Origin: Kineosporiaceae bacterium
GTDB lineage: Bacteria > Actinomycetota > Actinomycetes > Actinomycetales > Kineosporiaceae
Assembly: GCA_016713225.1 (NCBI GenBank)
Contig: JADJPO010000006.1
Span: 1 to 64,000 of the forward strand
Direction of reading: 5' to 3'
DNA: 64,000 bases
Numbering within the stretch: the stretch's first letter is position 1; the number at the start of each line of letters is the position of its first letter. This document shows, in pieces, positions 1 to 8,342 of this stretch. The translations under genes and the position numbers were made by a program. The notes below the pieces were generated by a model that did not search any database, was not told the DNA's origin, and worked only from the letters and a program-made list of their open reading frames with translations.

Positions 1-968
1 CCGAGCAGCAACAGCAGACCGGCGGCGGCGGCGAAGAGCGCCGTCACCTCGATCGGTGTGCTCACCACGGTCCAGCGCAGGTCGATCGAGGAGTACACCT
101 GCTGCAGCGACTGCTCATCGGCCGCGGTGAAGTACTGGCCGTCGGTCACCTCGGCGATCTGCTGCAGCGCGGCCTCGTCCAGGGCGGTGGCGATCTGGAA
201 CCCGTCGACCTCGAGCACGGTACCGGCTGCGGTGCCCAGCCCGATCGGGTAGATCCGTACCCCCGCGGTCGAGGCCAGGTCGGCCAGCGGACCGGGCTCG
301 GGGTCGGCGGTGTTCTCGCCGTCCGACAGCAGAACCACGGCGGCAGAACGGGAATAGCCCAAGTCCGGCCCCTGGGGCTCGACCGATCCGTCGCTGCCTT
401 CGTCGAGCAGTACCGGCTTGCCCACGATCGCACTGAGCGCACTCTGGATGCCGCGGCCGATCGCCGTCCCGCCGCCCGGGGTGAGCCGGTCGATGGCGGC
501 GCGCACCGCGGCCCGGTCGGTGGTCGGTTGCTGGGTGATCAACCCGTTGTCGCCGAACGAGACCACCCCGATGCGGATCTGGTCGGGCTGGCGGTCGACG
601 AAGGTGCGGGCGGCGGTCTTGGCAGCCTCCATCCGGCTGGGTTCCAGATCGGTGGCGGCCATGCTGCCGGAGGTGTCGAAGGCCAGCACCACGGTGCCCT
701 CGCGCCGGGGTTCGGCCACGCTGGCCTGCGGCCGGGCCAGCCCGATCAGCAGCAGGGTCAGCGCGAACAGGAACAGCATCGGGGCCACGTGGCGCCGCCG
801 TCCGGTGCTGATCGTGGTGGCGCCGCCGACGACCAGGCCCAATTCCGCCAACCGGGCGCGGCGCTCGGTCCGGCGGCGCAGCAACCGGCGATAGGCCACC
901 ACGAGCAGCGGGACGGCGAGCAGCGTGGTCAGCAGCCACGGCCAGGCGAAGCTGATCGGCGAGGTCAC
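1..968 (-). CDS. BatA-like VWA-domain membrane protein (3' end cut by window edge)
   Basis: Membrane-anchored von Willebrand factor A protein, probably a partner of the MoxR chaperone encoded two genes upstream. From the GTG at 966-968 the protein has two N-terminal membrane segments (about residues 10-27 and 60-79). A VWA domain follows, with an intact MIDAS start DTSGS at residues 98-102, and a third hydrophobic stretch lies at the window edge. The BatA family is about 320-330 aa and about 322 residues are visible, so little is missing. The GTG overlaps the TGA of the DUF58 gene (GTGA), so translation is coupled and the three genes form a moxR-DUF58-VWA operon. Such operons are linked to envelope or metal-cofactor chaperoning, but the client here is unknown. 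Confidence 0.85.
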   Translation of the reverse strand, partial: MTSPISFAWPWLLTTLLAVPLLVVAYRRLLRRRTERRARLAELGLVVGGATTISTGRRRHVAPMLFLFALTLLLIGLARPQASVAEPRREGTVVLAFDTSGSMAATDLEPSRMEAAKTAARTFVDRQPDQIRIGVVSFGDNGLITQQPTTDRAAVRAAIDRLTPGGGTAIGRGIQSALSAIVGKPVLLDEGSDGSVEPQGPDLGYSRSAAVVLLSDGENTADPEPGPLADLASTAGVRIYPIGLGTAAGTVLEVDGFQIATALDEAALQQIAEVTDGQYFTAADEQSLQQVYSSIDLRWTVVSTPIEVTALFAAAAGLLLLL

Positions 969-1885
969 AGGCGTCGCCGCCGTCGCAACGCCGCGATGCG
1001 GGCCAGCGCGCGGACCAGGTCCTCGTCGGTGGCCACCGGGTGCAGTTCGGTGCCGGCCGCCCGGGCCGCGGCGACCAGCTCGGCCTGGCGCGCCTGCGCC
1101 GCGGCCTGCAGCCGGTGTCGGAAGCCGGCGTCGTCGGTGTCGATGAAGATCTGTTCGCCGGTCTCGGCGTCCTCGACGTACAGGCCGCCCACCGCGGGTA
1201 GGTCGGTCTCGCGCGGGTCGGTCACCTGGATGGCGACGACGTCGTGCTTGCGGGTGAGCTGGGCCAGCGGGCGGTCCCAGCCGGCTGCGGTGAGGAAGTC
1301 CGAGACCACCACGATCAGCGCACGCCGGCGCGCGATGCCGGCCATGGCATGGAGCGCTCCCGCCAGATCGGTGACGGACCCGGGACGTCGCGCCGCGGCG
1401 TCCGGGCTGTTCGGGGTTGTCGTCGTCAGCGCGTGCAGGATGCGCAGCACCTGGGTGCGGCCCTGGGCCGGGGCGATGGTCTGCTCGACCGCGGTGTCGA
1501 ACAGCACCGCGCCGATCCGGTTGCCGCCCCGGGCCAGCAGTTGCGCCAGGGTGGCCGCGACCTCGACGAGCACCAGGTGCTTCTGCCGCTGCACCGGCCC
1601 GAAGGCCATGGACGGCGAGTGGTCCAGTACCAGCCAGGCGGTGACCTCGCGGTCCTCGAGGTACTCGCGCACGTGCGGGATGTCGGTGCGCGCGGTGACG
1701 TTCCAGTCGATCTGGCGTAGGTCGTCGCCGGGTTCGTACTCGCGCAGCTCGGCGACGTCGACGCCGCTGCCGCGGAACAGGCTGCGGTAGTCGCCCTGCA
1801 GTCGCCCGTCGAGCCGGCGGATGACCCGCCACTCCAGGCGGCGCAGCACCCGCTCCGGCGTCAGCGCGTCGGCGGCGGTGACCAT
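965..1885 (-). CDS. DUF58 family protein
   Basis: 306-aa protein of the DUF58 family, the middle member of a MoxR-DUF58-VWA operon. The family hallmark is visible around residues 45-80: an E-Y-x-x-G-D-D-x-R-x-I-D-W stretch followed by R-E-Y-x-E-D-R-E, then a degenerate VWA-like fold with LDHSPSM. No membrane segment is apparent, so it is probably cytoplasmic. It starts with ATG inside the 3' end of moxR (25-bp overlap) and ends in a GTGA overlap with the VWA gene. Its biochemical role is unknown; it is expected to work with the MoxR ATPase. Confidence 0.88.
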   Translation of the reverse strand: MVTAADALTPERVLRRLEWRVIRRLDGRLQGDYRSLFRGSGVDVAELREYEPGDDLRQIDWNVTARTDIPHVREYLEDREVTAWLVLDHSPSMAFGPVQRQKHLVLVEVAATLAQLLARGGNRIGAVLFDTAVEQTIAPAQGRTQVLRILHALTTTTPNSPDAAARRPGSVTDLAGALHAMAGIARRRALIVVVSDFLTAAGWDRPLAQLTRKHDVVAIQVTDPRETDLPAVGGLYVEDAETGEQIFIDTDDAGFRHRLQAAAQARQAELVAAARAAGTELHPVATDEDLVRALARIAALRRRRRL

Positions 1886-2880
1886 GAGTCCACGCGGGGG
1901 GCCTCGCGCAGGGGGACCTCGGGCGGGGTCACCGCCTGCAGGATCGGGGTGAGCAGGGCATCGGGCGTGACGCCGTCCGCCAGGGCTTCGTAGGACAACA
2001 CGATGCGGTGCCGCAGGACGTCGCGCGCCAGGTCGGTGACGTCGGCCGGCAGCGCGTAGTCGCGCCCCCGCAGGAAGGCCAGTGCCTTGGCCGCCAACAC
2101 CATGTTGATCGAGGCCCGGGGGCTGGCACCGAAGGTCAGGTAGCGGGCCAGGTCACCCTGCCCGACCGAGCCGGGGTCGCGGGTGGCGGTGGCCAGCCGG
2201 ACGGCGTACTGGATCACGCCGGGGTCGACGTAGACGTCGTCGGTGGCGCGTTGATACGCGAGTAGTTGCTCGGTGTCGATCACCGGCATGGTCTTCTCGA
2301 CGGCGGTGGTCTGGCGCTCGACGACGACGTACTCCTCGGCCGCGGTGGGGTAGCCGACGAGCACCTTGAGCATGAACCGGTCGACCTGTGCCTCGGGCAG
2401 CGGGTAGGTGCCCTCGGATTCGATCGGGTTCTGGGTTGCCATGACGAGGAACGGGTTCGGCGCCGGGTGGGTCTCGCGGCCGATGGTGACCTGGCGTTCC
2501 TGCATCACTTCGAGCAGGGCGCTCTGCACCTTGGCCGGGGCGCGGTTGATCTCGTCGGCGAGCACCAGGTTGGCGAACACCGGGCCGAGCCAGACCTGGA
2601 ACTCACCCTCGCGCTGGTTGTAGATCCGGGTGCCGATCACGTCGGCGGGCACCAGGTCGGGCGTGAACTGGATGCGCTGGAACTGCCCGCCGATGGTGGT
2701 GGCCAGGGTCTTGATCGCCATGGTCTTGGCCAGCCCGGGCACGCCCTCGACCAGTAGGTGGCCGCGGGCGAGCAGCGCCACGAGCATGCGTTCGATCAGC
2801 TGGTCCTGACCGACGATGGTCTTCTTGACCTCGTAGACCGCTTGCTCGAGAGGGTGTTTGGCGTCGTCCTGGGTGGTCAT
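1861..2880 (-). CDS. MoxR-family AAA+ ATPase
   Basis: 339-aa AAA+ ATPase of the MoxR family, a chaperone-like ATPase that remodels or activates partner proteins, typically VWA proteins encoded next to it. The sequence shows a Walker A (G-V-P-G-L-A-K-T, about residues 46-53), a Walker B ending LADEINRAP and the MoxR hallmark MATQNPIESEGTYPLPEAQ. The C-terminal lid domain is present. The ATG has a GGGAG Shine-Dalgarno sequence just upstream. It is the first gene of the operon with DUF58 and the BatA-like protein. Confidence 0.92.
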   Translation of the reverse strand: MTTQDDAKHPLEQAVYEVKKTIVGQDQLIERMLVALLARGHLLVEGVPGLAKTMAIKTLATTIGGQFQRIQFTPDLVPADVIGTRIYNQREGEFQVWLGPVFANLVLADEINRAPAKVQSALLEVMQERQVTIGRETHPAPNPFLVMATQNPIESEGTYPLPEAQVDRFMLKVLVGYPTAAEEYVVVERQTTAVEKTMPVIDTEQLLAYQRATDDVYVDPGVIQYAVRLATATRDPGSVGQGDLARYLTFGASPRASINMVLAAKALAFLRGRDYALPADVTDLARDVLRHRIVLSYEALADGVTPDALLTPILQAVTPPEVPLREAPRVDSWSPPPTR

Positions 2881-2907
2881 GGCGCTCCCGGGTTCATTCT
2901 GGTGGGC

Positions 2908-3930
2908 TCATTTCGGTGGTGCCCCACCGGCACCACCGGCGGCGCCGATCGGTACCGCGAAGCCGATCCCGACGAAGAAGGCCTGCTCGGCCGGGTTGGC
3001 CAGACCGGTGACCACGCCGACGACCTGGCCGGCCCGGTTCAGCAGCGGGCCGCCGCTGTTGCCGGGGTTGACCGCGGCGTCGAACTGGATCAGCCCCTCG
3101 AGTTTCTGGCCGGTGCTGCGTCCGGCGACGCCGTCGTCCACCGTGATGTCGCGATCGAGCGACGAGACCACCCCGGCGGACAGGGAGTGGATGAGCCCCA
3201 GCGGGTTCCCGACCGCGAACACGTCGCTGCCGATGCCGACGCCGCCGCCGAGCACCGCGGGCACCACGACCTCGGGCAGGGACTCGACGGCCAGGGTCGC
3301 GAGGTCCTTGTCGGGCTGGCGCTCGGTGATGCGGGCGGCGGAGCGGGTGCCGTCGGCGAAGGTGACCTGGATCGTGCCGCCGCCGTCGACCACGTGGAGA
3401 GCGGTGAGTACGGTGCCGTTGGCGTTGATCACGGTGCCGGCGCCCAGCCCGGTGCTGGTCGACGTGGACGGCGCAGCGGACGGTGCAGTGGACGGCGCGG
3501 CTGCCCGTTGGGTGGTGACGACCACGAGCGAGGGTTGGATCGCGCGATAGGCCGTCGCGGCGTCCGGGGGTGCGGCGCGGGCCTGTTCGGCGGCCTTGGC
3601 GACGCCGTCCTGGACGGCCTTGGCGACGTCCGCCTTGGTGATCGGCGCGGGCCCGGGCGGGCGCCCCAGCCACCAGGTCGCCAGCAGGACGACGGCCAGT
3701 GCCGCGCCGATCCCGAGCCAGGCCCGCCGGGACGTCCTCAGCCACGAGGGTCGGGAGAGACGGGAAGGCCGGGTCCAGCGCGGCATACGGGGCGTGGATC
3801 GTGGCGGGCTCTCGGGTTGCGATCCGGGGAGCAGTTCGACCGTGAGCTCGCGCGCAGACTCCGCCGGGGCGGAGCCCGGTGGCGTCGTCGTTGCCGCTCC
3901 CTGATCCATCAACGGACGATACGTCGGCAA
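2908..3930 (-). CDS. membrane-anchored trypsin-like (HtrA/DegP-type) serine protease without PDZ
   Basis: 340-aa protein with a basic, proline-rich cytoplasmic N-terminus and one membrane segment (about residues 71-89). An extracytoplasmic chymotrypsin-fold protease domain follows, with a plausible triad of His179 (TALHVV), Asp209 (DKDLATL) and Ser292 (NPGNSGGP). It ends right after the protease domain, so the PDZ domain of full HtrA proteins is absent. A low-complexity Ser/Thr/Ala/Pro linker lies at about residues 143-160. The TTG at 3930 is chosen because a GGAG lies 5 nt upstream; an in-frame ATG at 3909 lacks one. It lies 27 bp downstream of moxR's start on the same strand but is probably its own unit. 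Confidence 0.85.
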   Translation of the reverse strand: MPTYRPLMDQGAATTTPPGSAPAESARELTVELLPGSQPESPPRSTPRMPRWTRPSRLSRPSWLRTSRRAWLGIGAALAVVLLATWWLGRPPGPAPITKADVAKAVQDGVAKAAEQARAAPPDAATAYRAIQPSLVVVTTQRAAAPSTAPSAAPSTSTSTGLGAGTVINANGTVLTALHVVDGGGTIQVTFADGTRSAARITERQPDKDLATLAVESLPEVVVPAVLGGGVGIGSDVFAVGNPLGLIHSLSAGVVSSLDRDITVDDGVAGRSTGQKLEGLIQFDAAVNPGNSGGPLLNRAGQVVGVVTGLANPAEQAFFVGIGFAVPIGAAGGAGGAPPK

Positions 3931-4032
3931 GCGTGCTCCGGCATACCCACGGGGTGTCCGCTGGGCGGATTCACAGGTAAGTCCCAGGTTTCTGCTGATG
4001 CGTCAGCCGCAGTCTGTGCCCACCATGGTCCG

Positions 4033-5061
4033 ATGACCGATACCTGCGAAAACCCTCCGAAACACACCATCCGGCCCCTGGCCGTCGGCGTGGCCGCTGC
4101 GGCGTTGCTGGCGCCGGTGCTCTGGTCGGCGCCGGCCACTGCCGCTGCCGTGCCCCGGAGCAGTTCTCTGGCCAGTTCTCCGGCTGCCGGGCAACGGGCC
4201 TCGGTCGGCGAGGTGACCCTGCCCGCCGGGATTCGCCCCGAGGGCATCACCTCCGGCCCGGGGAGCCGGTTCTATGTCGGATCGTTGGCCGACGGCCGGA
4301 TCGTGGCCGGCGATCTGCGCACCGGATCGTCGTCCGTGCTGCTGCCCGGTGCCGCCGGCCGTCAGCTGCGGGGGCTGTACTTCGACGGTCGGACGGGGTT
4401 GGTCTGGGCCGCGGGCAATGTGGGTGCGGTGGCGCACGTGTGGGCCGTGAACGCGCGCACCGGGGCGGTCGTGGCCGATGTCGTGGTGCCCGGCGCGGTG
4501 TTCCTCAACGACCTGGTCGTGACGCGGAACGCGGTGTGGGTGACCGACTCACGGGCCGACCGGCTGACCCGGATCGCTCTCGGTCGCGGTGGTTCGCCGT
4601 CCGGGGCTGCACCGGTGTTCGTGGCGCTGCGGGGTGCCTGGCCGGCGGGGGACGGAACAGCCGTGAACGCCAACGGCATCCGCGCCCTGGCCGATGGCTC
4701 GCTGATCCTCAACAACAGTCGGGTCGGTGGCCTGTGGCAGGTCGATCCGGCGAGCGGTGTGGCTCGGCAGATCCCGATCTCGGGCGGCCCCGGCATCGTC
4801 GCCGGTGACGGCCTCGAGCTGCGCGGTTCGACGCTGTACAACGTGCGCGGCAGTGGCCCGGCGGAGGTCTCGGTGCTGCGGCTGCGGTGCGATCACGGCG
4901 CCTGGCGGGCGACCTGGGTGCGGGCGCTGACCGACCCACGCCTGAATGTTCCCTCGACCGCCACGCTGGTCGGCTCCACCCTGTGGGCAGTGAACGCCCG
5001 CTTCGGGGTGGCGGACCCGGGTACGGCGGCCTACTGGGTGACGCCACTCGCCGTGCGGTGA
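4033..5061 (+). CDS. secreted beta-propeller (SMP-30/NHL-like) protein
   Basis: 342-aa exported protein. Residues 1-40 form a Sec signal peptide (hydrophobic LAVGVAAAALLAPVLW, small residues before the likely AxA cleavage site). The mature part has repeated short beta-rich units such as G-R-I-V-A-G-D-L, VWAVNARTG and LWQVDPASG, the pattern of six-bladed SMP-30/gluconolactonase or YncE-like propellers. No catalytic residues can be assigned, so it may be a binding or scaffold protein. It is divergent from the HtrA-type protease gene, with 102 bp between the two starts. Confidence 0.7.
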   Translation: MTDTCENPPKHTIRPLAVGVAAAALLAPVLWSAPATAAAVPRSSSLASSPAAGQRASVGEVTLPAGIRPEGITSGPGSRFYVGSLADGRIVAGDLRTGSSSVLLPGAAGRQLRGLYFDGRTGLVWAAGNVGAVAHVWAVNARTGAVVADVVVPGAVFLNDLVVTRNAVWVTDSRADRLTRIALGRGGSPSGAAPVFVALRGAWPAGDGTAVNANGIRALADGSLILNNSRVGGLWQVDPASGVARQIPISGGPGIVAGDGLELRGSTLYNVRGSGPAEVSVLRLRCDHGAWRATWVRALTDPRLNVPSTATLVGSTLWAVNARFGVADPGTAAYWVTPLAVR

Positions 5062-5085
5062 TCGGGTTCGGCGCTGCAGGGCACC

Positions 5086-5091
5086 TACCGT
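5086..5091 (+). promoter_or_regulatory. putative -10 element of a leaderless promoter
   Basis: TACCGT (TANNNT) lies 6 nt before the ATG of the DUF3820 gene. No Shine-Dalgarno sequence is present, so the transcript may begin at or near the start codon. No clear -35 is seen. Confidence 0.4.
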
Positions 5092-5097
5092 GGGGTC

Positions 5098-5361
5098 ATG
5101 GAGCCGGCACCCTTCACCCGTGAGGACCTGCTGCGGCTGGTGACGTGGCACATGCCGTTCGGCAAGTATCAGGGCACGCTGCTCGCCGACCTGCCGGGGC
5201 CGTACCTGGGCTGGTTCGCCCGGGTCGGCTTCCCGGACGGCGACCTCGGGCACCTGCTCGCCGTGATGCACGAGATCAGCCACAACGGGCTACGTGACCT
5301 GTTGACGCCGTTGCGCCACGACCCCAGCGTCAGAACGGCGGATGTTCCGACTCGGTGGTGA
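5098..5361 (+). CDS. DUF3820 family protein
   Basis: 87-aa protein matching the DUF3820 family (annotated as putative quorum-sensing-regulated virulence factor). The diagnostic core M-P-F-G-K-Y-x-G at residues 18-25 is followed by LADLPxxYLxWF and a short helical tail. Function is unknown; the family is small, soluble and widespread. The start is supported by the -10-like element directly upstream. The 3' end overlaps the convergent HNH nuclease gene by 32 bp. Confidence 0.8.
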   Translation: MEPAPFTREDLLRLVTWHMPFGKYQGTLLADLPGPYLGWFARVGFPDGDLGHLLAVMHEISHNGLRDLLTPLRHDPSVRTADVPTRW

Positions 5362-7525
5362 TGATGCGCCCGGTGGGGGTGACCCATTGCGTGATGGGTA
5401 GTCCGGTGCCGGGGTCGATCAGGGTCGGGGTGAAGCCTCGTTCGCGGAGCCGGTGGTGGTGTTTGCACAGGGGGTGCAGGTTGCATTCGCAGGTGGGTCC
5501 GTCCTGGCTGTGGGGGATGCGGTGGTCGACCTCGCAGGTGATGGCGCGGCGTCGACAGCCGGGGAAGGTGCAGCACTGTTCTCGGGCCTGGACCAACTCG
5601 CGCAGCAGTCCGGTGGCGGTGCGGACCAGGGCGTGGGGTGCCTTGCCGATACCCAACACGGTGCCGTGGGTGGGTGAGCCGGGGGTGTCGTCGGTGATCA
5701 GGCACCGCCAGGTGGCGGTCACACCCATGCGGTGCAGCCCGGCGAGCAGGTCGCGGATGGCGTCGGCGGTCAGGGGTCCGTAGTCGTTGGCTTCGCCGAT
5801 GCCGTCGCCGCCGAGGACGGCAGAGAGGGGCACGGTGATGTGGACTCGGGGTCCGGGTAGGGATGCGAGGGAGTCGGGTGTGAACGGTTGGGGTGGTCGG
5901 CAGCCGGGTGGGCCGGTTGCGGCGGTTGGGGTGCACGCGCCGGTGCCGGTGCCGGTGGGGGTGTCGGGCGCGACGTCGTTGGCCTCGGCCTCGGTCTCGC
6001 ACCTGGCGTCGGGTTCGCGCTCGGCTTCCGGCTCGAACTCGGCCTCGGCCTCTGGCTCGAACTCGGCCTCTGGCTCGGCGTCGAACTCGGACTCGGCGTC
6101 GGATGGGGATGCGGCCTGCGTGTCGGCGTTTGCGTCGGGCTGGTCCTCCGCCTCCGCCTCCGCCTGGGCCTTCGCCTCCGCCTGGGCGTCATCGTCGGCT
6201 GCTGCGTTGGAGGGGGATTCGGTCTGCGGTTCTGGCTGGGTCGCGGCCTCGGTGGTGCCAGCACCGGTGGGGGTGCCGGTGCCGGTGATGAGGTCGGTGA
6301 TGATGTCGGCGCGGATGGCGGCGGTGGGGCGGGGCTGGTCGGGGTCATCGCCGGCGGAGGCGTGGGCGAGTAGGGCCATCCGGATCGCTTCGATGGCTTC
6401 GACGGAGGTGGTCAACGTCATTCGTCCGGTGCCGGGGCCGGCGGTGCGGAACGCGACGCGGCGGCGTTCGATGTTGTCGGCGATCTGTTCGGCCAGGTCC
6501 CGGGGGTCAGCCTTCGCGACGATGCGGTCGAGCCAGGCGGCGAGTTGGCCGTAGGTCAACGCGGTGACCTTGACCAGCAGTTGTGGTTCCAGCCGGGTCA
6601 GGGTCTCGCCGGGTAGGTGGCGGGTCTTGGCGTGGACCAGGCGGGCGGTGTCGATGTCGACCTCCCCGGTGGCCAGCAGGTGCCACAGGCCGGGCAGGCG
6701 GGCAGGTAGTTCGCGCAGGGTGTCCACGCGGGCGGCGAGGGTGGTTTCGGCGAGGACGCAGGTGGTGGCGGTTTCGGCGATCGCGGCGCGGTAGCCCAGG
6801 TCGTGGTCGGCGAAGACGGGTTGCGCGTTGACCGGGTTGTCCGCATCGTCGGCGGCGCCGTTCTCCCACCGGGTGATGAGTTCTTCGGCGGCGATGGTGG
6901 CGGCGAGTTTGGCCCAGGTCGCCAGGCGGCATCCGGCGGCGGCCAGGTCGGCGACGGCCCGGTCGGGTAGATCCGCCAGGCACCCCAACTCCACACCCGC
7001 GTCGGGGTCGGGGATCGAGAGGGCGGCCAGGTCACCGACCGCGGTCTGTACCGCTGCCGCCAGGCGGGCACCGGCCTCACCGGCCAGGGCCGCGACCAAC
7101 CCCTCCGGGCCTGGCTCACCGACGGTGCTCACCCCGTCCGGTCCGCGAAGGGCGTCCGCTGGGCTCGGCCCGCCCGGTGCGTTCATGCCGTCCGGCCTGC
7201 GCCCGCTGTCGGCTGTGCCAACGATTGCCGGTGAACGGTCCTCGTCCGATGCGGTCTGGTCCTCCGGTGCGTTCCGGGTGGGCAGTGTGGTCAGGGCGGC
7301 CACCGGGACCAGCTCGGCCAGGTGGGTACACCGCTCGGTGAGGCGGGCGATCCGTCGGGTGGCCCAGTCCTGTTCCTCACTCAACCGGTTCACGCGTCGC
7401 TCCAGGCGACCACACGCCGTCCGCAGCTCACCATCGCGCGCCCGCAACTGGGCACACTCCGCGCGCAGCGCAGCGACCTCGTCGGGGTCACCCGACTCGG
7501 CGAAGCACGCCTGCATCACGGACAT
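5330..7525 (-). CDS. DUF222 / 13E12-repeat HNH endonuclease
   Basis: 731-aa protein. The N-terminus (about residues 13-70) is a predicted coiled coil rich in Arg/Glu/Leu. A DUF222 (13E12 repeat) region follows at about 150-380. An extremely acidic Ala/Glu/Asp/Pro linker lies at about 420-520, and a C-terminal HNH domain carries C-T-F-P-G-C, E-V-D-H-R-I-P-H and C-K-H-H-H, an intact metal-binding set. The family consists of multicopy actinobacterial nucleases of unclear role. Two features stand out: the repetitive acidic insert (DNA at about 5975-6190) and a promoter with a LexA-type SOS box directly upstream. There is no Shine-Dalgarno sequence, which fits a leaderless mRNA starting at the ATG. 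Confidence 0.9.
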   Translation of the reverse strand: MSVMQACFAESGDPDEVAALRAECAQLRARDGELRTACGRLERRVNRLSEEQDWATRRIARLTERCTHLAELVPVAALTTLPTRNAPEDQTASDEDRSPAIVGTADSGRRPDGMNAPGGPSPADALRGPDGVSTVGEPGPEGLVAALAGEAGARLAAAVQTAVGDLAALSIPDPDAGVELGCLADLPDRAVADLAAAGCRLATWAKLAATIAAEELITRWENGAADDADNPVNAQPVFADHDLGYRAAIAETATTCVLAETTLAARVDTLRELPARLPGLWHLLATGEVDIDTARLVHAKTRHLPGETLTRLEPQLLVKVTALTYGQLAAWLDRIVAKADPRDLAEQIADNIERRRVAFRTAGPGTGRMTLTTSVEAIEAIRMALLAHASAGDDPDQPRPTAAIRADIITDLITGTGTPTGAGTTEAATQPEPQTESPSNAAADDDAQAEAKAQAEAEAEDQPDANADTQAASPSDAESEFDAEPEAEFEPEAEAEFEPEAEREPDARCETEAEANDVAPDTPTGTGTGACTPTAATGPPGCRPPQPFTPDSLASLPGPRVHITVPLSAVLGGDGIGEANDYGPLTADAIRDLLAGLHRMGVTATWRCLITDDTPGSPTHGTVLGIGKAPHALVRTATGLLRELVQAREQCCTFPGCRRRAITCEVDHRIPHSQDGPTCECNLHPLCKHHHRLRERGFTPTLIDPGTGLPITQWVTPTGRIITTESEHPPF

Positions 7526-7531
7526 GGAGGT

Positions 7532-7560
7532 AGTCTACTCGAACATATGTACGAGTACAA
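7532..7560 (-). promoter_or_regulatory. SOS (LexA) box within a leaderless promoter of the HNH nuclease
   Basis: On the minus strand a -35-like TTGTAC (7555-7560) and a -10 TAGACT (7532-7537) are separated by exactly 17 bp, and the -10 ends 6 nt before the ATG at 7525. The spacer is almost filled by a palindrome at 7539-7554 that reads TCGAACATATGTACGA. It differs at one position from the actinobacterial LexA consensus TCGAAC-N4-GTTCGA. Repressor binding there would block RNA polymerase. In Mycobacterium several 13E12-family genes are known LexA targets. Confidence 0.72.
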
Positions 7561-7826
7561 GAGCGGCGAATCATCAACTCGGCGACGAATTGACCAGGTG
7601 GCTCGAGTGGGCTGACCCCTCGACCCGTCGACTCGCTCGCCGTGTGCGCGGGTGACGGGCGGGGACCGGGAAGCGAGATCGCGGGCGTGGAGGGCATTCC
7701 TCGCAGTGGGGTAGTAGCGGCCCTTCGCGAGCTGTGCTGCCGTGACCAGGTGAGGATTGTCAGACAGTGTGCGCGGAGTGCATGATCACCCCGGGCGCCA
7801 CGACGAGCGCCGCCATCACCAAGGGG
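7561..7826. other. intergenic stretch, no gene seen
   Basis: Between the nuclease promoter and the 3' end of the immunity-protein gene. Short reading frames here overlap nothing recognisable and look like shadows. I see no strong terminator hairpin. Confidence 0.5.
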
Positions 7827-8342
7827 TCAGCAGTCGAAGACCGACCAGCAGATCTCGTTGCGTAGCCGCTGATCGTCGAGCACCAGCTTGCGGATCGGCT
7901 CCGGTAGCTGGTCGCGCTGCCACTGGCACTCCAGGCGTCCGGCGCGCTCGCTCTCGCCGGGCGGCGCAGCGGCGCGTGCCGCCTTGATCGCATAGGCGGC
8001 GGCGCCGAGTTCGTGTGCGGCGACGTGGGCGACGACCGCGGCTTGACCGGCGGCGTAGGCGGTGTGGCGCGCAGCCCCCGTCAGCTCCCGGGCCGCGGCC
8101 ATGGCATGCCCACCCGCCGCTCGAGCCGCGGACATCGTGATCTCGTCGCGCGCCCAGGCACGAGCCTGCTCGATCGCGTGCCGCGGCCGCGGGTCCTGTG
8201 GCCGCACCGACTCGAACCGGTCGAGCACGTGCTCGGCACACGTTGCCGCCCACAGTGCCAGCAGGTGGTGATCGGCGTCGGTGAGCGTCCCACCCCGGCG
8301 GATCGTCACGAACCGCGGGTCGCGGACCGTCGGCAGGATCAC
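7827..8342 (-). CDS. Imm5-like putative immunity protein
   Basis: 171-aa alanine-rich helical protein of the group annotated putative immunity protein (Imm-5-like). Characteristic stretches as I remember the family are DPRFVTIRRGGTLTDADH near the N-terminus, LLALWAATCAEHVL, then AARHTAYAAGQAAVVAHVAAH and the conserved end ICWSVFDC. No catalytic motif is visible. The start is the GTG at 8340-8342, which overlaps the stop of the exoribonuclease gene (GTGA). A longer in-frame extension to 8735 lies antiparallel in codon phase within the exonuclease gene and is not credible. Translational coupling implies the two products act together or must be made in fixed ratio. No polymorphic toxin is recognisable nearby. 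Confidence 0.72.
   Translation of the reverse strand: MILPTVRDPRFVTIRRGGTLTDADHHLLALWAATCAEHVLDRFESVRPQDPRPRHAIEQARAWARDEITMSAARAAGGHAMAAARELTGAARHTAYAAGQAAVVAHVAAHELGAAAYAIKAARAAAPPGESERAGRLECQWQRDQLPEPIRKLVLDDQRLRNEICWSVFDC

Noticed and set aside
2758..4032. Long rightward open frame leading into the propeller gene
   Set aside because: It runs antisense through moxR and the HtrA-type protease, with no recognisable domain; only the part from ATG 4033 has a signal peptide and a sensible fold.
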